In this document: piece after piece, positions 1-5,915 of the stretch
How positions within the stretch are numbered: the first letter of the stretch is position 1
Layout of the letters: each line of letters begins with the position of its first letter
Source: Shimia sp041624275
GTDB lineage: Bacteria > Pseudomonadota > Alphaproteobacteria > Rhodobacterales > Rhodobacteraceae
NCBI RefSeq assembly: GCF_041624275.1
Contig: NZ_JBFJVE010000181.1
Coordinates: 1 to 6,025, forward strand
Direction: 5' to 3'
DNA length: 6,025 nucleotides
Translations under genes and position numbers: made by a program
The notes under the pieces: model-generated
The model's database searches: none
What the model was told of the DNA's origin: nothing
What the model saw: the letters and a program-made list of their open reading frames with translations, nothing else

Positions 1-129
1 GGGCTGGCCGACACCAAGTACCGGCCCTGCCCGCTGCTGACCAAATATGTCGAGGCCGGCTGGCTGGGGCGCAAGACCAAGCGCGGGTTTTACGACTATC
101 GCGGCGAGACCCCGGTGCCGACCCGCTAG
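1..129 (+). CDS. hbd: 3-hydroxybutyryl-CoA dehydrogenase, C-terminal end (5' truncated by window)
   Basis: Only the last 42 codons and the TAG stop are present, in frame from base 1. The family interconverts 3-hydroxyacyl-CoA and acetoacyl-CoA with NAD(P)(H) in short-chain fatty-acid or polyhydroxybutyrate metabolism, in the cytoplasm. The visible peptide includes TKYRPCPLLTKYVEAGWLG followed by RKTKRGFYDY, which matches the end of the C-terminal 3HCDH domain; its hallmark is an LGxKxGxGFYxY-like signature. One small oddity is a Lys where many relatives have Gly (KTKRGFY instead of KTGRGFY). The N-terminal NAD-binding Rossmann fold lies outside the window. The gene converges on the minus-strand acyltransferase, with 102 bases between the two stops. 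The family call is fairly firm. The exact substrate chain length and the symbol are less certain, since paaH-type and fadB-type names are also used. Confidence 0.8.
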   Translation, partial: GLADTKYRPCPLLTKYVEAGWLGRKTKRGFYDYRGETPVPTR

Positions 130-231
130 GCCCGGCGCCTCTTGCGGGCGGGGGCTTGCCGCCCCCCTTGAGCCTGCGGCTCAATTCCCCCCGCGGATAT
201 TTCCGGCAAGAGAAAGCGGTATCGGTGGCGC
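130..231. terminator. Convergent intergenic region with two hairpins; possible bidirectional terminator
   Basis: This gap separates two convergent stop codons. It contains GGGCGG (146-151) paired with CCGCCC (159-164), and right after it a perfect 7-bp inverted repeat TTGAGCC (168-174) / GGCTCAA (178-184) with a 3-base loop. Neither stem is followed by a real T-run on either strand, so classical intrinsic termination is not proven. Position between convergent ends and stem strength make a shared transcript end plausible. The segment just after it (about 187-217, ending in CAAGAGAAAG) looks like an intergenic repeat family I recall from Rhodobacteraceae genomes. Confidence 0.45.
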
Positions 232-1098
232 TCAGGGTCGCTCGCCGAGCGACAGCGTGCGCCGGCGCAGCGCGGCCATGAAACCGCGCGGATCGGTGGC
301 CAGGGGCGCCATCTCGGCCTCGGTCAGGGGCTTGCCGACCACCGGCGCCTGCGGCTTGTTGCAGGCGCGCACGATCTCGTGCAGCAGCAGGCCCTGGCGC
401 AGGATCGCCGAAACCCGGCAGGCGATCAGATAGGCGCGCGAATTGCGGCCGGGAAAGTAGATCGGCACCACGCGGGCGCCGGATTTGCGGATCATCTTGG
501 CGGTGAAGACGTTCCATTCACGCTCGATCGCGGGGCCGAACCAGCTGTCCGAGGACATCACGACCCCCGAGGGGAACAGCGCCACCACCCCGCCTTCGGA
601 GAGATGCGCCATCGCCTTGGCGCGCATCTCGACCATCTTGCGCTGTGCCTCGGGGTCATGCGGGAAGGGCACCGGGATCATGAACGAGGTGGCGGCCTCG
701 TCGAGCCCGGTCAGCACCGAGCGGGTCAGGATGCGGTAATCCTGGCGGACGCGGCCGATCAGGTCGGCCAGGATCATGCCGTCGACCATGCCGTGAGGAT
801 GGTTGGCGACCACCACCACCGGGCCGGTGGCCGGGATATGGGCCAGCTGCGCCGCGGGGGTGGCGAGGTCGATTCCCATCACGTCGAGCGCCCCGCGCCA
901 GAACTTCTGGCCGCGATACTCGGCGTTGGATTTCTCGAAGCGGCGCACCATGCGCAGGATGGTCAGCTTGCCGGTCAGCCATTCGATGGCGCGGATCGCG
1001 GCACCGGTCCAGGGGTTGTCGAAGCTGTTGGCATAGGTCAGCGTTCGGCGATCATAGATCTCCCCCTCGGGGGTCGGTTGCGGCGAGCTTTCGGCCAA
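232..1098 (-). CDS. Lysophospholipid (1-acylglycerol-3-phosphate-like) acyltransferase family protein
   Basis: This 288-residue protein is predicted to transfer an acyl chain to a lysophospholipid or similar acceptor at the inner face of the membrane. The PlsC-like motifs appear in order: NHPHGMVDG (catalytic His100 and Asp106), a central region with IPVPFPHDPE (141-150), FPSG (175-178, where the glycerol-phosphate-binding motif usually reads FPEG), and VPIYFPGRNS (211-220). The NHPxGxxDG, FPxG and GRNS pattern recalls the acyltransferase subgroup seen in hemolysin-like and ornithine-lipid enzymes, so the acceptor may not be lysophosphatidic acid. There is no clear transmembrane helix. The chosen start is TTG at 1098, with AGGA eight bases upstream; the first internal ATG would remove about 49 residues. 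It is the last gene of the operon, 35 bases after ptsH, so it probably depends on the upstream promoter. Family is firm, substrate unknown. Confidence 0.85.
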   Translation of the reverse strand: MAESSPQPTPEGEIYDRRTLTYANSFDNPWTGAAIRAIEWLTGKLTILRMVRRFEKSNAEYRGQKFWRGALDVMGIDLATPAAQLAHIPATGPVVVVANHPHGMVDGMILADLIGRVRQDYRILTRSVLTGLDEAATSFMIPVPFPHDPEAQRKMVEMRAKAMAHLSEGGVVALFPSGVVMSSDSWFGPAIEREWNVFTAKMIRKSGARVVPIYFPGRNSRAYLIACRVSAILRQGLLLHEIVRACNKPQAPVVGKPLTEAEMAPLATDPRGFMAALRRRTLSLGERP

Positions 1099-1133
1099 AT
1101 CTCTGTTCCTATTCCCGGATCGCAGCCGGATCC

Positions 1134-1412
1134 TCAGGCGCCTTCGCCGAACTTGTCGGCGACCAGCACCTCGATTGCGTCGGCCAGCGGCATCGCGTCG
1201 GGCCCGCTGGTCTGGACCTCGATCGTCGACCCCTTGGAGGCCGCCAGCATCAGCAACCCCATAATACTGTCACCGCAGGCACTCAAGCCATCCTTGCTGA
1301 CTTCCGCCGCGGCGTCGAAACCTTCGACCACCTCCACCAGCCGCGCCGAGGCCCGGGCGTGCAGGCCCTTGATGTTCACGATTTTCAGGGAACGCGTCAC
1401 CGTTTCGGTCAT
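1134..1412 (-). CDS. ptsH: HPr-family phosphocarrier protein
   Basis: This 92-residue protein has the usual size for HPr. It is the small cytoplasmic carrier that takes a phosphoryl group from enzyme I and passes it to EIIA. The active-site motif GLHARASARL puts the phosphorylatable histidine at residue 18. The second site, ACGDSIMGLLMLAA, matches the conserved SIMGL region and puts the HprK target serine at residue 49. The motif after His differs from the classic HARPA form, as is common in regulatory (nitrogen-type) PTS carriers of alphaproteobacteria. The reading frame is open further upstream to 1466, but that would run into the EIIA gene. The ATG at 1412 has GGA about eight bases upstream and gives a normal HPr N-terminus. 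Only four bases separate it from the manX stop. With a kinase gene (hprK) in the same operon, both His and Ser phosphorylation are likely. Confidence 0.95.
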   Translation of the reverse strand: MTETVTRSLKIVNIKGLHARASARLVEVVEGFDAAAEVSKDGLSACGDSIMGLLMLAASKGSTIEVQTSGPDAMPLADAIEVLVADKFGEGA

Positions 1413-1416
1413 GAGA

Positions 1417-1809
1417 TCAATCCGTGTTGATATTCTGGCTGTCGATATATTTGCGCCCGGCGTCAAGCGCCATGCGCACCGCTTCGGGCACCGGCATGTG
1501 GCGGCTTTTCGCCAGTTTGATCAGCATCGGCAGATTGGCCCCGTAGACGATCCGGCGGTTGTCGGGCGCGCAGGCACGCAGGCTGAGATTCGACGGCGAT
1601 CCGCCGAACATGTCGGTCACCACGACCACGCCGTCGCCCTGGTCCACCGCATCGGCGGCGCGGCAGATCTCGTTCTGCTTCGCGGCCCGGTCATGATCGG
1701 CGTCGATGGTGATCGCGGTGACCCCGTTCTGCACCCCGACCACATGTTCGACGGCAGCCAGGTATTCTCTGGCCAGCCCGCCATGTGCCACGATCACGAT
1801 TCCGATCAC
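1417..1809 (-). CDS. manX: PTS EIIA component, mannose (EIIA-Man) family
   Basis: The 130-residue protein is a stand-alone EIIA-Man domain, a cytoplasmic protein that receives phosphate from HPr. The N-terminus MIGIVIVAHGGLA carries the active-site histidine at residue 9. The segment VVVVTDMFGGSPSN (residues about 61-74) is the typical second conserved block of this fold. There is no EIIB or EIIC domain attached or nearby, so transport is unlikely and a regulatory role is expected, as reported for EIIA-Man in rhizobial and other alphaproteobacterial PTS. The start is GTG at 1809. AAGGA lies nine bases upstream, inside the last codons of rapZ, whose stop is only five bases away; this suggests coupled translation. 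The phosphorylation target or partner of this EIIA cannot be read from the sequence. Confidence 0.93.
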   Translation of the reverse strand: MIGIVIVAHGGLAREYLAAVEHVVGVQNGVTAITIDADHDRAAKQNEICRAADAVDQGDGVVVVTDMFGGSPSNLSLRACAPDNRRIVYGANLPMLIKLAKSRHMPVPEAVRMALDAGRKYIDSQNINTD

Positions 1810-1814
1810 TCTTG

Positions 1815-2738
1815 TCAGTCCTTGTCACGCGCCTCAGATGCCGATTGTCGGCCAAGCCTTGCCTGGCGGTCCAGTTCGCGGTGCCTAATTGACACCTGCC
1901 AGCCCGCTTGTGCAAGGGCCTCGGCCAATCTTTCGGCGGCAAAGACCGATCTGTGCTGCCCGCCGGTGCAGCCGAAGCCAAGCGAGAAATGCGACCGCCC
2001 CTCCTCGAGGTAGGCCGGCAGCAGCATCAGCACCAGATCGCGGGTCCGTTCGAAGAAGGGGGCAAAGCGCGAATCGCCGGCGATATGGGCGGCGACGGCC
2101 GGGTCACAGCCGTCGAGCCGGCGCAGATCGGCCTGCCAGTAGGGATTGCGCAGAAAGCGGCAGTCGATCACCATGTCGGCGCCCAGCGGCAGGCCGCGCT
2201 TGTAGCTGAAGCTCTGCACCGTGAGGCCGAGCCTCTGGCCGCCCTGCGGCGCGAACCAGCGTTCGATCTGCCGGCGCAGCATATGCGGGCTGAGATCCGA
2301 GGTGTCGATCAGGATATCGGCGCGCTCGCGGATCGGCTCCAAGAGATCCTGTTCGCGCCGGATCCCGTCGACCGCGGTTTCGCCCGGCGCCAGCGGATGC
2401 CGCCGCCGGGTGGCGCTGAAGCGGCGCTGAAGCTCGGGCAGCGCGCAGTCGAGATAGAGCAGCTCGGGCGCCAGAGAGGGGTTGGCCTGCAAGCCGTCAA
2501 GCGCCGCCAGCAGCGCCAGCTGCGAGAAATCGCGGTTGCGCACATCCAGCCCCAGCACCATCGGCCGGTCGCTGGCCGGCCCCGAGAACAGCCGCTCGAG
2601 CAGGCCCAGGGGCAGGTTGTCGATGGCCTCGAAGCCGAGATCCTCGAAGACGTTGATCGCGGTCGAGCGGCCGGCGCCCGAGGGGCCGGTGACCAGCACC
2701 AGGCGCTGGCGCGCCCCGGACCGCGCCGCGCGGCTCAT
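1815..2738 (-). CDS. rapZ: RapZ-family nucleotide-binding protein (formerly YvcJ/YhbJ)
   Basis: The 307-residue product has the normal RapZ length. The N-terminal P-loop domain starts with VTGPSGAGRST (17-26), and the C-terminal domain carries FSYKRGLP (177-184), the DCRFLRNPYW block (192-201) and GCTGGQHRSV (256-265), all hallmarks of the family. In E. coli RapZ senses glucosamine-6-phosphate and guides decay of the small RNA GlmZ, controlling glmS; in Bacillus the relative binds and hydrolyses nucleotides. The GlmY/GlmZ RNAs are not known to me in this group, so its target here is open. The Walker A lysine is replaced by arginine (Arg24), which may alter nucleotide handling. The ATG at 2738 overlaps the hprK stop in an ATGA arrangement and has only a weak ribosome-binding site, consistent with translational coupling. 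Confidence 0.94.
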   Translation of the reverse strand: MSRAARSGARQRLVLVTGPSGAGRSTAINVFEDLGFEAIDNLPLGLLERLFSGPASDRPMVLGLDVRNRDFSQLALLAALDGLQANPSLAPELLYLDCALPELQRRFSATRRRHPLAPGETAVDGIRREQDLLEPIRERADILIDTSDLSPHMLRRQIERWFAPQGGQRLGLTVQSFSYKRGLPLGADMVIDCRFLRNPYWQADLRRLDGCDPAVAAHIAGDSRFAPFFERTRDLVLMLLPAYLEEGRSHFSLGFGCTGGQHRSVFAAERLAEALAQAGWQVSIRHRELDRQARLGRQSASEARDKD

Positions 2739-3199
2739 GGCGCCCGCCGCCCATGCGCCAGCATTTGCAGGATGGCGGCCGGGAAATAGGGTTCCGGCAC
2801 CGCGTGCAGCAGCGGCAGGCTGCGCCCCAGCACCTCGGTGCGGCGCAGCGGCGGCAGCCGAGCGCTTTCTTCCTGGTCCAGGTCGATCACCATCACCACC
2901 TCTGTTGCGCCCGCGGGCTCGGCCCGCAGCAGCCCGACGCCGCGGGCCTCGATCAGGCCCCGGATGGCGGCGGGCGCCTCGGCCATGATCCGCCCGCCCT
3001 GTCGGTGCAGCGCCGTGCGGTCGTCAGAGACCAGCCGCGCCCCCAGCGCCATCAGTTGCAGGGCCAGCGAGGATTTGCCGCGCCCCGAGGCGCCAAGGAT
3101 CAGCACCCCGCGCGCGCCCAGGGAGACGCAGCTGGCATGCAGGATCAGCGGCGCTGCGCCCCCCTCCAGACTGTCCTTGTTGCCGCCGGGTTGTGTCAC
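2735..3199 (-). CDS. hprK: HPr kinase/phosphorylase, short alphaproteobacterial form
   Basis: The protein phosphorylates, and in some species dephosphorylates, a serine of HPr (Ser49 of the HPr encoded downstream). It is only 154 residues, about half the Gram-positive enzyme, because it consists of the C-terminal kinase domain alone. Visible motifs are HASCV (21-25), the Walker A loop GASGRGKS (36-43), VSDDRT (57-62) and the family signature region GLIEARGVGLL (81-91). The N-terminal regulatory domain is absent rather than broken: the gene begins 14 bases after the chvG stop. The start is GTG at 3199, behind a G-rich stretch that can serve as a weak Shine-Dalgarno. It overlaps rapZ by four bases. 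Adjacency to chvG, and manX and ptsH just downstream, support a role in a regulatory PTS. Whether the phosphorylase activity is retained cannot be judged by eye. Confidence 0.93.
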   Translation of the reverse strand: MTQPGGNKDSLEGGAAPLILHASCVSLGARGVLILGASGRGKSSLALQLMALGARLVSDDRTALHRQGGRIMAEAPAAIRGLIEARGVGLLRAEPAGATEVVMVIDLDQEESARLPPLRRTEVLGRSLPLLHAVPEPYFPAAILQMLAHGRRAP

Positions 3200-3213
3200 G
3201 GCCCCGCCCCCGT

Positions 3214-4932
3214 TCAGACCGGCAGGCCCACCACGAAACGCGCACCCAGCGGTTCAGAGGTCGGGTCGGCGTCGGTGGGGCGGATGTTCTCGGCCCAGAT
3301 CACGCCGCCATGGGCTTCGACGATCTGTTTCGAAATCGCCAGCCCGAGGCCGGAATTGTTGCCGAACTGCTCTTCGGGGCGCTGCGAATAGAAGCGGTTG
3401 AAGATCTTGCTCAGCGCCTGATCGGGAATGCCGGGGCCGGTATCCTCGACCACCACCAGAACCCGGTTCTCGCGCCGCCGGGCCCAGAGGCGGATGGCGT
3501 CACCCTCTTCGCAGAAGCTGATGGCATTGGTGATGAGATTGACGAAGACCTGTGCCAGCCGCGCCTCGAGGCCGCGGATATGGATCGCGGTCTCGGGCAG
3601 GTCGGTGATGAAATCGATGCCCTTGCTGCCGGCATCTTCGCCGAGATACTGCGCCAGGTTCTCGATCATGCCGAGAAGGTCGAACTGCTCCTCGTCCTCC
3701 TTCACCAGCTCGCTGTCGAGCCGCGAGGCGTTGGAGATGTCGCTGACCAGCCGGTCGAGGCGGCGCACGTCATGCTCGATCACGTCCAGCAGCTTCTCGC
3801 GGTGCTCGGGTTTCTTGACCAGCCGCAGCGACCCCACCGCCGAACGCAGCGAGGCCAGCGGGTTCTTGATTTCATGGGCGACGTCGGCGGCGAACTGCTC
3901 GTTGCTGTCGATACGGTCGTAAAGTGCCGAGACCATGCCCCGCAGCGCGCCCGACAGGCGGCCGATCTCGTCGGGGCGCGCAGTCAGGTCGGGGATGCGC
4001 ACCCGGCCGGGATTGACCGTGCGCAGGTCGTTGTCGCGGCCGATCTCGGCGGCGGCGGCAAGATCGGAAAGCGGGTTGGAGATCGTCGAGGCCAGCACCA
4101 TCGACAGCCCCACCGACACCACCAGCGCAATGGCGAACATCTGCAAGACGCGCTCGCGTTCGGCGCGCACCATCTGGTCAAGCTCGCCGGCGGCGCTGGT
4201 CAGCACCACCGCCCCGACGGCAGCGCCGTTGTGGAACACCGGCACCGAGACCGCGAAAACCCGGCTGTCGGCGGCGCCGCGCAGCGTGGTCAGCACCTCT
4301 TCGCCGGCAATGGCGCGGTCCGACAGACCGGCCGCCTGCTCGCCGGTCGGCGGCAGCGCGGGCTCGACCGGGGCGGTGTCGCCCGCCACCCGGGCCCAGA
4401 GCCAGTTCAGCGCCCCGGTCAGCGGCGTGCCGCGCGGCCGCGCGGCCAGCGCCTGCGCCGCCTCGTCGGTCTCGGTGCCGCTGGCGGTGGCGATCTGGTT
4501 GCGGCTGGCGTCGAAGACATAGACCTGGGTGCCGCGCCGCAGCGGCAGCTTGGCAAGCGTGCGCTCGGCATCGACCCCGTCGGCACTGGCCAGGTTGACC
4601 GGCGCCCCGGCCGGCATCTGCGCCTCGAGCGCGCCGGAGATCAGCCGCGCCTCGCTCATCAGGCCGGCGGCACGCTGCACCGCAAGACTGTCGCGGGCCG
4701 AGTTCAGATAGAGGATCCCGGCGACCATGACGCAAAGCGCGATCAGGTTGAAGGTGATGATCTTGCGGGTCAGCGGCGACCGGCCCAGCGGCAACAGCCG
4801 CCGCCTTTCGCGGCGTCCCCGCCGGTCTTCCTCGGCCGTGGTCTCGGGCGCCACCCAATCGTCGCCCAATACAACGTCACCGTCCCGTCCATGGGCCATG
4901 TCGCGCACGTTTATCCTTTCGGCCAAAGCCAT
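3214..4932 (-). CDS. chvG: ChvG-type sensor histidine kinase
   Basis: This inner-membrane sensor kinase of the ChvG/ExoS group responds to acid or envelope cues and phosphorylates ChvI. Order of parts in the 572-residue frame: a charged cytoplasmic N-terminus with an Arg-rich patch (RRGRRERRR, 37-45), membrane helix at about 57-77, a periplasmic sensor region at about 78-260, second helix at about 262-283, HAMP to about 340, HisKA with VAHEIKNPL (phospho-His353), then HATPase with N box NLITNA (465-470), DTGPGIP (497-503) and GLGLAI (528-533). All catalytic motifs are intact. The gene follows chvI by eight bases. The ATG at 4932 has a poor ribosome-binding site, whereas a GTG at 4908 has AAAGGA five bases upstream, so the true start may be eight codons later. 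In Sinorhizobium the partner ExoR restrains this kinase; no exoR is in the window. Confidence 0.93.
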   Translation of the reverse strand: MALAERINVRDMAHGRDGDVVLGDDWVAPETTAEEDRRGRRERRRLLPLGRSPLTRKIITFNLIALCVMVAGILYLNSARDSLAVQRAAGLMSEARLISGALEAQMPAGAPVNLASADGVDAERTLAKLPLRRGTQVYVFDASRNQIATASGTETDEAAQALAARPRGTPLTGALNWLWARVAGDTAPVEPALPPTGEQAAGLSDRAIAGEEVLTTLRGAADSRVFAVSVPVFHNGAAVGAVVLTSAAGELDQMVRAERERVLQMFAIALVVSVGLSMVLASTISNPLSDLAAAAEIGRDNDLRTVNPGRVRIPDLTARPDEIGRLSGALRGMVSALYDRIDSNEQFAADVAHEIKNPLASLRSAVGSLRLVKKPEHREKLLDVIEHDVRRLDRLVSDISNASRLDSELVKEDEEQFDLLGMIENLAQYLGEDAGSKGIDFITDLPETAIHIRGLEARLAQVFVNLITNAISFCEEGDAIRLWARRRENRVLVVVEDTGPGIPDQALSKIFNRFYSQRPEEQFGNNSGLGLAISKQIVEAHGGVIWAENIRPTDADPTSEPLGARFVVGLPV

Positions 4933-4940
4933 GTCAGTGC

Positions 4941-5642
4941 TTACTCTTCGTTATACCTGTAACCGATCCCATAGAGCGTTTCGATCGCCGAGAAATCGTC
5001 GTCGGCGCTGCGCATCTTCTTGCGCAGCCGCTTGATGTGGCTGTCGATGGTGCGGTCGTCGACATAGACCTGATCGTCATAGGCCACATCCATCAGCTGA
5101 TCGCGGCTTTTCACGAAACCGGGGCGTTGCGCCAGCGCCTGCAACAGCAGGAACTCGGTCACCGTCAGGGTGACGTCCTTGCCCTTCCAGCTGACCGAGT
5201 GGCGCAGCGGGTCCATCGTCAGATCGCCGCGCACCATGACCTTGGTGTCCTCGGTCTCGCCGACGATATTGCCCTCGACCGCGTCCTGGCGCCGCAAAAG
5301 GGCGCGGATGCGTTCGACGAGAAGGCGCTGCGAAAAGGGTTTCTTGACGTAGTCGTCGGCGCCCATGCGCAGGCCCAGAACCTCGTCGATCTCGTCGTCC
5401 TTCGAGGTCAGGAAGATCACCGGCATGGTGGTCTTCTGGCGCAGCCGCTGCAACAGATCCATGCCGTCCATGCGCGGCATCTTGATATCCAGCACGGCCA
5501 TGTCCGGAAGCTTCTTGTTGAAGGCATCCAGAGCCTGCTGGCCGTCGTTATAGGTCTCGACTTCGAAACCCTCGGCTTCGAGAGTCATGGAAACGGATGT
5601 CAGGATGTTCCTGTCATCGTCCACCAAGGCGATTTTCGACAT
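4941..5642 (-). CDS. chvI: ChvI-type response regulator, OmpR family
   Basis: This 233-residue cytoplasmic transcription factor pairs with ChvG. The receiver domain (about 1-118) shows the acidic pocket Asp8-Asp9-Asp10, phospho-acceptor Asp52 in VLDIKMPRMDG, Thr79 in FLTS and Lys101 in VKKPF. The C-terminal winged helix (about 133-232) has VTEFLLLQAL, the recognition-helix region DDRTIDSHIKRLRKKM and the closing hairpin ETLYGIGYRY typical of OmpR/PhoB proteins. The ATG at 5642 is preceded by GAGGA nine bases upstream. It is the first gene of the operon and lies behind a recognisable promoter. In Sinorhizobium and Agrobacterium ChvI controls exopolysaccharide, motility and envelope genes and is essential or nearly so; the targets in this organism are not visible. 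Divergence from pckA suggests that ChvI could also act on the shared control region, which is inference. Confidence 0.95.
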   Translation of the reverse strand: MSKIALVDDDRNILTSVSMTLEAEGFEVETYNDGQQALDAFNKKLPDMAVLDIKMPRMDGMDLLQRLRQKTTMPVIFLTSKDDEIDEVLGLRMGADDYVKKPFSQRLLVERIRALLRRQDAVEGNIVGETEDTKVMVRGDLTMDPLRHSVSWKGKDVTLTVTEFLLLQALAQRPGFVKSRDQLMDVAYDDQVYVDDRTIDSHIKRLRKKMRSADDDFSAIETLYGIGYRYNEE

Positions 5643-5650
5643 TGGTTGAT

Positions 5651-5656
5651 GTCCTC
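5651..5656 (-). promoter_or_regulatory. Ribosome-binding site of chvI
   Basis: On the minus strand GAGGAC is followed by a suitable spacing (nine bases after GAGGA) to the ATG at 5642. It fixes the chvI start and supports the 233-residue product. Confidence 0.65.
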
Positions 5657-5690
5657 ATACTGCTCGCAATTATTTTCTGTTATTGGCCAC

Positions 5691-5720
5691 ATTATGCGCC
5701 TTTCGTGCAATTTAGATCAA
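5691..5720 (-). promoter_or_regulatory. Candidate sigma-70-type promoter for the chvI operon
   Basis: Read on the minus strand, TTGATC (5715-5720) resembles the -35 box (four of six to TTGACA) and CATAAT (5691-5696) the -10 box (five of six to TATAAT), with an 18-base spacer. The start of transcription would fall near 5684, leaving a leader of about 42 bases before the chvI ATG. It lies in a locally AT-richer stretch. No other strong promoter is obvious inside the operon, so this may drive all seven genes. Confidence 0.5.
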
Positions 5721-5769
5721 TCCCAAAGTGCGAATCACGTCAGATTGCTGCCTCATTTCAGCCCGAATT

Positions 5770-5861
5770 CGCTAACCAATGGCTAAAATGACTCACCGAT
5801 CCGGGCCTGCCTCACAGGTTAAAGGATTTGATGGCGCTAACTTGCGCTTGGTTGCGCTAAC
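5770..5861. repeat. Three exact CGCTAAC heptamers, candidate operators
   Basis: CGCTAAC occurs at 5770-5776, 5835-5841 and 5855-5861, all in the same orientation. The last two extend to GCGCTAAC and lie exactly 20 bases (two helical turns) apart. Looser GCTAA copies lie at 5782 and 5899. GCGCTAAC is half of the palindrome GTTAGCGCTAAC, the kind of site bound by LacI-family repressors. In alphaproteobacteria LacI-type regulators (PckR, CceR) are reported to control pckA, so these may be their sites. I cannot confirm the consensus from memory. Confidence 0.4.
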
Positions 5862-5915
5862 TGCGCGAAACCGTCCTGTTCTTTCACGGAAGCGTCATGC
5901 TAAGAGCGCGATGTC

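Noticed and set aside
1115..1132. Direct repeat CCGGATC, two copies 11 bases apart, between ptsH and the acyltransferase
   Set aside because: Short, in a 35-base operon gap, and without a wider array; likely chance.
1413..1466. An N-terminal extension of HPr of 18 codons
   Set aside because: It would overlap the end of manX, and the ATG at 1412 gives the standard HPr N-terminus.
379..2013. A 544-codon plus-strand open frame across the acyltransferase, ptsH, manX and the end of rapZ
   Set aside because: It runs opposite four well-supported genes, with biased shadow-like composition (many His, Gln, Asp) and no domain I recognise.
1908..2789. A 293-codon plus-strand open frame opposite rapZ
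   Set aside because: Antisense shadow of rapZ with Arg/Gln/Ala-rich translation and no family resemblance.
3193..4962. A 589-codon plus-strand open frame covering the whole of chvG
   Set aside because: It is the antisense shadow of a clear histidine kinase in GC-rich DNA. Its translation is a His/Gln/Arg/Gly-rich low-complexity sequence without recognisable motifs.
5037..5786. A 249-codon plus-strand open frame opposite chvI
   Set aside because: Shadow of a complete OmpR-family regulator; the only long-frame support is high GC at third positions.
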